Assembly (NCBI GenBank): GCA_963788145.1
Contig: CAWBFQ010000006.1
Coordinates: 1,054,001-1,118,000 of the forward strand
Length of the DNA stretch: 64,000 bases
Source of the DNA: UTCFX2 sp963788145
GTDB lineage: Bacteria; Chloroflexota; Anaerolineae; Anaerolineales; UBA4823
Direction of reading: 5' to 3'
Each line of letters opens with the position of its first letter. Positions within the stretch are counted from its first letter, which is position 1. A program made the translations under genes and the position numbers. The notes below the pieces were generated by a model that was not told where the DNA came from, searched no databases, and was given only the letters and a program-made list of their open reading frames with translations. Positions 48,503 through 55,705 of the stretch are shown here, one piece after another.

Positions 48503-49546
48503 ATGATTATGATGCAAGGTTTGTTCAAAACTGCAAAGGGTCCTGGCAATATGGAATTGAGGGAGACCTCAGTTCCCGAGCCTCAGCCGAATGAAGTCCT
48601 TTTAGAAATCAAAGCAGCCGGGATTTGCGGGACAGATATCCACATCATGCGGGATGAATTTCCCTACTGGCCTCCGGTCATCATGGGGCATGAATTTTCC
48701 GGTCAGATCGTCCAGATTGGCAGCAAGGTAACCGGCTTTCACATTGGCGATCGGGTGGTCGGCGAACCGCATACCAAGGCATGTGGGCACTGCGAGCTTT
48801 GCCGTACGGGGAATATCCAGATTTGCTCCCAGAAACGCTCGCCTGGTTGGGGGATCAACGGCGCCTTTGCCCGCTACCTGGTTATGCCAGATCACCTGCT
48901 CCACCGGATCCCAGATCATCTTTCGTATGAAGATGCAGCGGTTGTCGAACCGACCGCGAACGTCGTTCAGGATGTCCTGGAACGCGCCAGGGTCGAGCCA
49001 AACGATACGGTTGTCATTATCGGACCCGGGACGATTGGCCTACTGTCGCTCATGGCGGCGCGCGCCGTTGGCGCGGGCAGGGTGATTGTTGTTGGCGCCT
49101 TGCAGGATAGAGATGAGCGCCTGCCGTTGGCTAAAGACATTGGCGCAGATGAAATTGTCGTAGCAGGAGAGGACGATCCTGTTGAAGCGGTCATGCGCAT
49201 AACGAACGGCCGCGGCGCCGATCTTGTGGTTGAAGCTTCTGGCGCGCCGCTTGCTGTAGCCTCGACGGTTGGCATGGTCCGTCGGATGGGCCGTATCGCC
49301 CAAATCGGTCTCACCGGACGCAGCGAGGTCAGCTTTCCCTGGGATGCTGCTTCGTGGAAGGTATGCACGATTTTCTTCAACCTGAGCACCGGCTTCACCT
49401 GTTGGGATCGTGCGATCGGACTCGTGGCTTCAAAGAAGATTGATGTTTCAAAGCTCATCACCCAGCGCGTACCTTTGGCAGAATGGCCGCTGGCATTTGA
49501 GGCGATCGCCAACGGACGGGGGTTGAAAGCATTAATCATCCCGTGA
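48503..49546 (+). CDS. Zinc-dependent medium-chain alcohol/polyol dehydrogenase
   Basis: The 347-aa protein has the catalytic zinc region (EIKAAGICGTDIHIMRDEFP, GHEFSGQIVQIGSKV), structural zinc cysteines in KACGHCELCRTGNIQICSQK, and the NAD Rossmann motif VVIIGPGTIGLLSLMAARAV. It belongs to the sorbitol/threonine/galactitol dehydrogenase group. Several ATGs stand near the start (48503, 48509, 48512) with only a weak ribosome site. In this operon it likely oxidises a hydroxyl of the imported sugar derivative. The gene is intact. Confidence 0.9.
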   Translation: MIMMQGLFKTAKGPGNMELRETSVPEPQPNEVLLEIKAAGICGTDIHIMRDEFPYWPPVIMGHEFSGQIVQIGSKVTGFHIGDRVVGEPHTKACGHCELCRTGNIQICSQKRSPGWGINGAFARYLVMPDHLLHRIPDHLSYEDAAVVEPTANVVQDVLERARVEPNDTVVIIGPGTIGLLSLMAARAVGAGRVIVVGALQDRDERLPLAKDIGADEIVVAGEDDPVEAVMRITNGRGADLVVEASGAPLAVASTVGMVRRMGRIAQIGLTGRSEVSFPWDAASWKVCTIFFNLSTGFTCWDRAIGLVASKKIDVSKLITQRVPLAEWPLAFEAIANGRGLKALIIP

Positions 49547-49558
49547 ATGAGGTCATCG

Positions 49559-50791
49559 ATGACCATACCTGATATCGTTCGTCGTGAAACCAGACGTTTT
49601 CTGTCTGATCTAATTGCCATACCTTCAACTCGCGGCAATGAAGGTCCTGCCAGCCGGTTCGTCCATCAGTCCATGACCCGATTAGTAGACAGATCAGAGC
49701 TCATCCCCATCCAGGATGACCTCATAGATGACCCTGATTACGCATTTAAGCTGCCTGGCTTTACGTACGCAAATACACCCAATCTTGAATGCGAGTTGCT
49801 CGGTTCAACGGCTGGCAGGCGGATCGTCTTCAACACTCACCTGGATGTGGTGCCTCCGAGTGAAGGCCAGGAGCAGGCTTTTAACCCCATCGAAACTGAC
49901 AGCAAGATTTATGGGCGCGGGGCGTGCGATGCAAAAGGCCAGGCTGCAGTTTTATTTGCTCTGGCTTCCTTATACAAGACCCGCGGTTTGCAGCCGCCTG
50001 CCAGCTTGCTGTTTCATTTTGTTGTGGAGGAGGAAAATGGCGGCAATGGAACCCTGGCTATGATCCGAAGGGGCGTCCAGGCGGATGCGGCTATCGTCCT
50101 GGAGCCATCCGAGCTGTATGTAATCCCGGCAGTGCGCGGCGCGGTCTGGTTCGAGTTGAAGGTATTCGGGCGGGCGATGCACAGCGGCAATGTTACTGGG
50201 CGTATCAGCGCCTTGGACAAGGCTTTCGAAGCGATACAAATCCTGAGGGATTATCATGATCGCCTGTTGAGCGCATCGCGCGGGATTCCATTGTTTGACC
50301 TTTATCCCGATCCAATGCCTCTCACGATTGGGCAGTGCGAGGCTGGAAATTGGCCTGCCAGCGTCCCTGCGGAGGCTGCGCTTAAAGGCTTGATCGGATT
50401 TCTTCCCAACCGGAACCGCCATCAGATCCAGGCTGAGCTTCGCCAAGCCTTGGTGGATCAAGGAGATGATTGGCTTCGCGAACATTTCGAACTAACTTTC
50501 CCGATGTTGAATAACGATGGAAACTCTCTACCTGATGATCACCCTTTGGTAGTAGGGCTGCTGAATTCGGTATCCAGAGTTGGAATTCCGGCGCGTATTC
50601 GAGCGATGACTGCCGCTTGTGACGCCTGGCGCTACCAGAATCAGGCAGGAATTCCCACATTAGTCTTTGGACCTGGCTCTCTCTCGGTAGCGCATTCTAA
50701 ATATGAATATATTCATCTCGATGAAGTCCTTATAGCAGCCGAAATCCTCTTTGATTTTTGTCAGACATACGGTGCGACGCCAACGGAATGA
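49559..50791 (+). CDS. M20-family metallohydrolase (acetylornithine deacetylase/dipeptidase type)
   Basis: ATG 49559 follows GAGGTCATCG; an in-frame ATG at 49547 is the alternative. The ~410-aa protein has M20 metal ligands in IVFNTHLDVVPPSEGQ (His, Asp), IYGRGACDAKGQAAVLFALA (Asp) and FVVEEENGGNGTLAMI (Glu-Glu), plus a central dimerisation domain (AVWFELKVFGRAMHSGNVTG). These enzymes remove acyl groups or cleave dipeptides. Next to an M55 peptidase it points to deacylation of an N-acylated intermediate. Confidence 0.87.
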   Translation: MTIPDIVRRETRRFLSDLIAIPSTRGNEGPASRFVHQSMTRLVDRSELIPIQDDLIDDPDYAFKLPGFTYANTPNLECELLGSTAGRRIVFNTHLDVVPPSEGQEQAFNPIETDSKIYGRGACDAKGQAAVLFALASLYKTRGLQPPASLLFHFVVEEENGGNGTLAMIRRGVQADAAIVLEPSELYVIPAVRGAVWFELKVFGRAMHSGNVTGRISALDKAFEAIQILRDYHDRLLSASRGIPLFDLYPDPMPLTIGQCEAGNWPASVPAEAALKGLIGFLPNRNRHQIQAELRQALVDQGDDWLREHFELTFPMLNNDGNSLPDDHPLVVGLLNSVSRVGIPARIRAMTAACDAWRYQNQAGIPTLVFGPGSLSVAHSKYEYIHLDEVLIAAEILFDFCQTYGATPTE

Positions 50792-50833
50792 TCGGTAACG
50801 CACAGAACGATCTTTAAGTGAAGGAAGGATCAG

Positions 50834-51514
50834 ATGGCCCGTTTTCAACGTCTCGAAGTACTCAATGAAATTGTCAGGATCGGCTTGATTCCAGTATTTT
50901 ATGAGCCAGATCTGGAAGTGGCTAAGCAGGTTATCAATGCCTGCGTTCTGGGCGGCGCACGCTTGATTGAATTCACCAATCGAGGTGACAACGCCTATCG
51001 CGTTTTCTCGGATCTGGTTCAGTACAGCGCCGTGGAAATCCCGGACGCCATTCTGGGAGTGGGCTCGGTGATCGATCCGGGGACTGCTGCGCTCTATATC
51101 GATAGTGGAGCCAATTTTGTGGTTGGTCCCACTTTGAATCCTGAGGTGGCTCGCGTCTGCAATCGCCGCAAGGTTTCCTACAGTCCGGGGTGTGGAAGCG
51201 CTACCGAAATCATGCAAGCTGAAGAGTTAGGCGCTGAAATTGTAAAAATCTTCCCCGGCGATTCTATCGGTGGTCCGAACTTTGTGAAATCCATCCGGGG
51301 ACCGATGCCTTGGACTCGCATTATGCCTACCGGGGGTGTCGAAACAACTCAGGAAAGCATCGAGGCCTGGTTCAGAGCTGGCGTCGCAGCTGTGGGAATT
51401 GGATCTAATCTTATCCGCAAGGAATGGCTGAAAGGGAAGGATTATTCGTCTATCCAGCAGAAAACAGCAGAAGTCGTTCGCTGGATTCGCCAGTCATGTG
51501 GTGAGAAGGAGTAA
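50834..51514 (+). CDS. KDPG/KHG-type aldolase
   Basis: In this 226-aa class I aldolase, IGLIPVFYEPDLEVAKQVIN opens the barrel. The catalytic Glu is in GGARLIEFTNRGDNAYRVFS, and the Schiff-base Lys is in GAEIVKIFPGDSIGGPNFVK. SYSPGCGSATEIMQAEELGA and MPTGGVETTQESIEAWF are also conserved. It splits 2-keto-3-deoxy-6-phosphogluconate (or a close analogue) to pyruvate and glyceraldehyde 3-phosphate. It is directly followed (5 nt) by its partner kinase gene. The gene is intact. Confidence 0.9.
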   Translation: MARFQRLEVLNEIVRIGLIPVFYEPDLEVAKQVINACVLGGARLIEFTNRGDNAYRVFSDLVQYSAVEIPDAILGVGSVIDPGTAALYIDSGANFVVGPTLNPEVARVCNRRKVSYSPGCGSATEIMQAEELGAEIVKIFPGDSIGGPNFVKSIRGPMPWTRIMPTGGVETTQESIEAWFRAGVAAVGIGSNLIRKEWLKGKDYSSIQQKTAEVVRWIRQSCGEKE

Positions 51515-51519
51515 TCCCT

Positions 51520-52570
51520 ATGGGAAAGACAGTGGTTGCATTTGGTGAGATCATGCTGCGCTTGAAAGCGCCCGGTTTTGAGCGGCTGTTTCAATCACCA
51601 GTTTTAGAGGCTACTTTTGGCGGCGGGGAGGCGAATGTAGCGATCTCGCTTGCGAATTACGGAGACGATGTCGCTTATATTACCGTTCTCCCCAAAAATC
51701 CTATCGGTGAAGCGTGCAGATCAGAGCTGCGCCGTTTCGGAGTAGATACTTGCTGGATAGCAACCGGCGGCGACCGGTTGGGTGTTTATTACCTCGAACC
51801 TGGGGCAAACCAACGCCCTTCCATTGTCGTTTATGATCGAGCGAACTCTTCGATCGCCGTGGCAAAGCCGGATTCGTTTGATTGGCCGCAGATTTTTGCT
51901 GGTGCAGGGTGGTTCCATGTGACGGGCATCACTCCTGCGCTCAGCCAGAGCGCTGCCGATCTCACCCTGCTCGCGGTTCAAACCGCCAAAGAGAACGGGG
52001 TGACAGTATCCTGCGATTACAACTACCGCAAAAACTTATGGAAATATGGAAAGAAAGCGCCCGATGTAATGCAGGAAATCGTTCGCTATGTTGATATCGG
52101 CATTGCGAATGAAGAAGACTGTCAGAAATCCTTGGGTGTGAAGCTGGTTGATAATGATTGTCTAGACAAAGAGATCACAGCCGGCGATCTAAATTTGGCG
52201 CATTATCAGCGTCTCGCTGAAAAAATGTTGGAGACTTTCCCGAACCTGAAAAAACAAGCGATAACACTTCGGCAGAGTTACAGCGCATATCATAATGGCT
52301 GGTCAGCCTGTTTGTACAATGGTGTTGAGTTCATGGTCAGCCGCAATTATGACATCAGGAATATCGTCGATCGCGTCGGCGGTGGGGATGCATTTGCAGG
52401 TGGATTGATCCACGGTCTGGTCGCCGGGATGTCTGATCAAAGCGCGCTGGAATTCGCGGTCGCGGCTTCATGCTTGAAGCATTCGATCCCTGGAGATTTT
52501 TAACAGGGTCAGTATTACAGAAGTGGAGAAATTGATGAAAGGTGACGCCTCCGGTCGCGTTCAGCGCTGA
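51520..52570 (+). CDS. kdgK: 2-keto-3-deoxygluconate kinase (PfkB family), C-terminal frameshift
   Basis: PfkB motifs: TFGGGEANVAISLANYGDDV near the N-terminus and IVDRVGGGDAFAGGLIHGLV (anion hole and catalytic Asp) near the C-terminus. At 52497-52501 a run of five T's (GATTTTTAAC) creates a premature TAA after IPGDF. Removing one T gives FNRVSITEVEKLMKGDASGR then VQR, the typical KdgK tail, ending TGA 52570. The real product is ~349 aa. The kinase makes KDPG for the aldolase upstream. This is the clearest homopolymer-type frameshift in the window. Confidence 0.9.
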
Positions 52571-52594
52571 GAGGACGGTTATGGAGAGAATGCG

Positions 52595-53908
52595 ATGAAA
52601 ACACTGCCTCTGCGCAAAATACCTGGCGAGAAATCAAAATCATATTTGGATCTGGCGAAAACCTGTGAACCCTCTTGCGCCGCAGACCAGACCCCCATCG
52701 TTTGGGACCATGGGGAAGGCGTTTGGGTGTGGGATGTAGATAACAACCAATACATCGATTTTACTTCAGGTGTTTTGGTGACAAACCTGGGTCATAGTCA
52801 CCCTGGGTTGGTGCAAGCGATCCAGTCTCAGGCGCCGCGCCTGACGAATACGTACTCATTCCCAACTCCGGAGAGGATCACCGCCTCGGCGCGTTTGCTG
52901 AAAACCTTACCGAAGAATCTCGATCGGATTTTTATGCTCAGCACTGGCGCGGAGGTGACTGAAGCTGCCTTGCAAATCGCCCGCCGTTTTACCGCTAAGC
53001 AGGAGGTTCTCTCCTTCTTCGGTGGTTTCCACGGCCGAACTTATGGAGCTATGGGAGTAGCTGGCAGCAAAGGCATCAGACGCCAGTTCGGTACGCCCGT
53101 GCCAGGCGGAATTATGGCGCCCTATGGCTATTGTTATCGATGTTTCTATGATAAACACTTCCCGGATTGTGATTTATTTTGCATCAAGGCGATTGAACAA
53201 ATCGTCGAGTGTTCCTCTTCCGGCAATTTGGGTGCAGTGATCGTCGAACCATATCAGGGCGCGGCGGGTTTCATCTTTCCACCCGAAGGATGGCTGCCAG
53301 CATTAGCCGAGTGGGCGCGTCATCATGATCTCCTCCTGATTGTCGATGAAGTTCAGTCCAGTTTTGGCCGCACAGGAAAGATGTACGCCATCGAATGGGA
53401 AGGCATCGCGCCGAATATGCTTTGCCTGGGCAAAGGAATGGGCTGTGGGGTCCCAGCTTCGGCTGTGGCAGCAGAAGCGCGCATTTTTGAATGCATGGCG
53501 CCGGGCGAGCTTTCCAGCACCTGGGGCGGCAACCCGCTCGCCAGCGCGGCAGTTCTGGCTGTTTTAGACGCAATGGAAACCGGGCAAATTGCTCAGAAAG
53601 CCCTGGAGAAGGGTGAATACCTGATGCAACGCTTGCTTAAACTGCAGAGAAGCTTCCCGTTCCTGGGAGATATCCGCGGTCGCGGCCTGGTGATTGGATT
53701 GGAGATTATCGACCCTCGCAATGGCATCCAACCCTCGCCAGCCCTCACTCGACGCATCATCATGGCTGCAGCCGAGCGCGGTATGCTGCTTGGCAAAGTA
53801 GGGCAGTTCGGCAATATCATTCGCGTGGCTCCACCTCTGGTTATCTCTCATGAAGAGATAGACCTGGCAGTCGATATCTTTCAGGCGGTCTTCACTGACC
53901 TTATGTGA
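52595..53908 (+). CDS. Class III PLP-dependent aminotransferase
   Basis: The 437-aa protein belongs to aminotransferase class III (4-aminobutyrate/acetylornithine type). Motifs: WDVDNNQYIDFTSGVLVTNL, FFGGFHGRTYGAMGVAGSKG, LLLIVDEVQSSFGRTGKMYA (Asp contacting PLP), MLCLGKGMGCGVPASAVAAE (PLP-Lys) and TWGGNPLASAAVLAVL. The lysine is present, so it should be active. The amino-donor substrate is unknown; in this pathway it may remove the amino group of an amino-sugar derivative. It is the last gene of the cluster. The gene is intact. Confidence 0.9.
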   Translation: MKTLPLRKIPGEKSKSYLDLAKTCEPSCAADQTPIVWDHGEGVWVWDVDNNQYIDFTSGVLVTNLGHSHPGLVQAIQSQAPRLTNTYSFPTPERITASARLLKTLPKNLDRIFMLSTGAEVTEAALQIARRFTAKQEVLSFFGGFHGRTYGAMGVAGSKGIRRQFGTPVPGGIMAPYGYCYRCFYDKHFPDCDLFCIKAIEQIVECSSSGNLGAVIVEPYQGAAGFIFPPEGWLPALAEWARHHDLLLIVDEVQSSFGRTGKMYAIEWEGIAPNMLCLGKGMGCGVPASAVAAEARIFECMAPGELSSTWGGNPLASAAVLAVLDAMETGQIAQKALEKGEYLMQRLLKLQRSFPFLGDIRGRGLVIGLEIIDPRNGIQPSPALTRRIIMAAAERGMLLGKVGQFGNIIRVAPPLVISHEEIDLAVDIFQAVFTDLM

Positions 53909-53921
53909 GAAGGAACCAGCG

Positions 53922-53946
53922 TGGAAAGAAGTCTATCGACTTTCCA
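53922..53946. terminator. Possible hairpin at the end of the catabolic cluster
   Basis: TGGAAAG and CTTTCCA form a perfect 7-bp inverted repeat around an 11-nt loop, 13 nt after the aminotransferase stop. There is no U-run, so it may be a weak terminator or a half-site pair for a regulator. Confidence 0.3.
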
Positions 53947-54006
53947 TAGATGAGTGTAAATTCCAATAGTTCAATTAAATCCACACTCCGTTCCGCCGAT
54001 CCACAC

Positions 54007-54150
54007 TTAAATTACCTGAGTTCGGGTGTAGGGTCTCATAATTTCGTACCTTAACAGTCTTATGAAAACGAGGCCAATACTGAGGATGGCTATAAGTCCG
54101 CTTGCAAAACTAAAGATTGCCAGGCGGTTTGTTTTGATAGAACTCTCCAT
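54007..54150 (-). CDS. Small single-span membrane protein (47 aa)
   Basis: ATG 54150 follows an AGGAGA ribosome site at 7-nt spacing. The 47-aa product begins MESSIKTNRLAIFSFASGLI, continues AILSIGLVFIRLLRYEI, and ends MRPYTRTQVI. That is one hydrophobic helix with a charged N-terminus that resembles the beginning of DUF4190-like small membrane proteins. It is shorter than that family, so it may be a truncated form. Its function is unknown. It lies alone between the catabolic cluster and the CRISPR operon. Confidence 0.45.
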   Translation of the reverse strand: MESSIKTNRLAIFSFASGLIAILSIGLVFIRLLRYEIMRPYTRTQVI

Positions 54151-54672
54151 TGATTATTCTCCTATGTAGATTCTCCGCGACGAATAAGCAGTGTTCTTTG
54201 ATACTGCGAGGGGCCGCCCAACAAATGTTTCTACTGCAATTATGCAGCACATTATGCCAATAGCGGTGAATATGCGGATTTCCCGAAAAAGATTATTATA
54301 AGAGCAGTTTTAAAAAGCTACTGGTTAGGCAGTTCCAAACCCCTGGATTTCAGATTCTGGATCAGCTTATCTCGAATGTCATTTCGTACCCTGAATTTAT
54401 TTCACCATTTTTTCCCATAATGGAAGGGTTTTACGGCTGAATTTTTCTGTGGATGGCGGTTGATTTCCCACCGCTATCCTTTCTATTCGTCCGGGTGGCG
54501 CTTTTGCTCCCACTTGCAAAATCGCTTCTTGGGGACGGTTTTCAGGAATGTGAGCAAAATCTATACATTTTGGGGTTTTCTAAGTACAATGATAATGGAA
54601 GTACGGCCTCATTGTTTTCCCAGATCGTCGCCCAATGTCTTCTCACCACATCGGGGAAAGTAGATCATTCAA
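54151..54672. other. Non-coding stretch upstream of the CRISPR operon
   Basis: This is a 522-nt AT-rich interval. A minus-strand frame (RIFTAIGIMCCIIAVETFVG to RRIYIGE, stop overlapping the small-membrane-protein ribosome site) lacks a good start. Otherwise only short frames occur. No CRISPR repeat is seen. The promoter of the CRISPR operon should lie here, but I cannot point to a convincing -35/-10 pair. Confidence 0.35.
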
Positions 54673-55572
54673 GTGGGACGAACCTTTCCGCAAAATGAAT
54701 CCTGCATTCTGATCGCCACTCTCGGCAGCGAAGCCCAGGTGGTGACTGCTGTGCTGGATTTATTGCTCGCCCAGGGCGAATCGATTGCAGCGGTCCAGGT
54801 CATCCACACATTTGCGCCAGGCTCCCCGGTAGTCGCGGCTGTAGATCGGCTGCAGCAAGCCTTTACAGATCCACCTTACAGTAGGCGCATCCGCCTGGAC
54901 CTGGTTGCGATCCTGGATGCTTCGAGCAGGCCGGTCGCCGATGTTGATTCCCCTTCCAGTTCGGAATGGGCTTTCCGGACGATTTATCGTCAAATTTTGC
55001 AGGCGAAGCGAGAGGGCCGCCGAGTGCATCTATGCATCGCTGGCGGACGTAAAACGATGTCGCTCTATGCCCTGGCAGCCGCTCAGATGCTCTGTGACGA
55101 GAATGATCACCTCTGGCATTTGTTCTCCAGCGGCGAATTCCTGACCAGCAAACGCTTTCATCCGCAACCCGGCGATCAAACCCACCTGGTTGAAATCCCC
55201 TTCATCTTCTGGAGTGTGGCTTCGCCGGTATTGAGCGGGTTGTCCGAGGTCGAAGACCCCTTCGAAGCGCTGAGCCGCATCCGTGATTTGCAGTTAAACG
55301 AGAAGATCACCCACATCCGTTCGTATTTGCTCGGCGCTCTCACTCCGGCGGAAGCGCGCGTGGTGGGTTTATTGGCTTGCGAGGGTCTGACAGATCAACA
55401 GATCGCCACACGCCTGACGCTTTCGCCCCGCACGGTCGAGCAGCACCTCCATTCAGCCTATCAAAAAGCGGTTGCTCATTGGGACATCGATACGGTCACA
55501 CGCGCCCAACTTGTGAACCTAGTCGGGCTGTATTACACTTTCGGATACCATCAAGCGGCAGAGGACAAATAA
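54673..55572 (+). CDS. CARF/ring-nuclease-like (NE0113-type) domain fused to LuxR-type HTH
   Basis: The protein has 299 aa from GTG 54673. Residues ~10-180 match the NE0113/CARF-type CRISPR protein fold: CILIATLGSEAQVVTAVLDL at the start, RPVADVDSPSSSEWA in the middle, and the diagnostic VHLCIAGGRKTMSLYALAAA (~120-140). Residues ~220-280 are a LuxR (GerE) helix-turn-helix: LTPAEARVVGLLACEGLTDQ then QIATRLTLSPRTVEQHLHSA. The C-terminal sequence continues to LVNLVGLYYTFGYH. It lies 120 nt ahead of cas10. By position it may be a cyclic-oligoadenylate-responsive transcription factor for the type III operon (inference). No membrane segment is present. The gene is intact. Confidence 0.8.
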   Translation: MGRTFPQNESCILIATLGSEAQVVTAVLDLLLAQGESIAAVQVIHTFAPGSPVVAAVDRLQQAFTDPPYSRRIRLDLVAILDASSRPVADVDSPSSSEWAFRTIYRQILQAKREGRRVHLCIAGGRKTMSLYALAAAQMLCDENDHLWHLFSSGEFLTSKRFHPQPGDQTHLVEIPFIFWSVASPVLSGLSEVEDPFEALSRIRDLQLNEKITHIRSYLLGALTPAEARVVGLLACEGLTDQQIATRLTLSPRTVEQHLHSAYQKAVAHWDIDTVTRAQLVNLVGLYYTFGYHQAAEDK

Positions 55573-55633
55573 AAAATACGTGATTTCCCGGATCACAAGG
55601 TTAAGTAGATCGACTACACTAAACTCGTCTGCA

Positions 55634-55677
55634 TCCTCCAGGTAGGACAGGGGGCTCGGGGGAAAAAACCTGGAGGA
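55634..55677. promoter_or_regulatory. Inverted repeat in the leader before cas10
   Basis: TCCTCCAGGT (55634-55643) and ACCTGGAGGA (55668-55677) are perfect 10-bp inverted repeats with a 24-nt G-rich loop. The right arm contains GGAGGA, a Shine-Dalgarno-like word 16 nt before the first cas10 ATG (55694), so pairing could hide it. Confidence 0.5.
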
Positions 55678-55705
55678 GCGGACAATCAGAAAAATGGGAG
55701 GGCAG

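Noticed and set aside
53909..54672. CRISPR array or leader upstream of the type III operon
   Set aside because: No repeated 25-40 bp words occur in this stretch.
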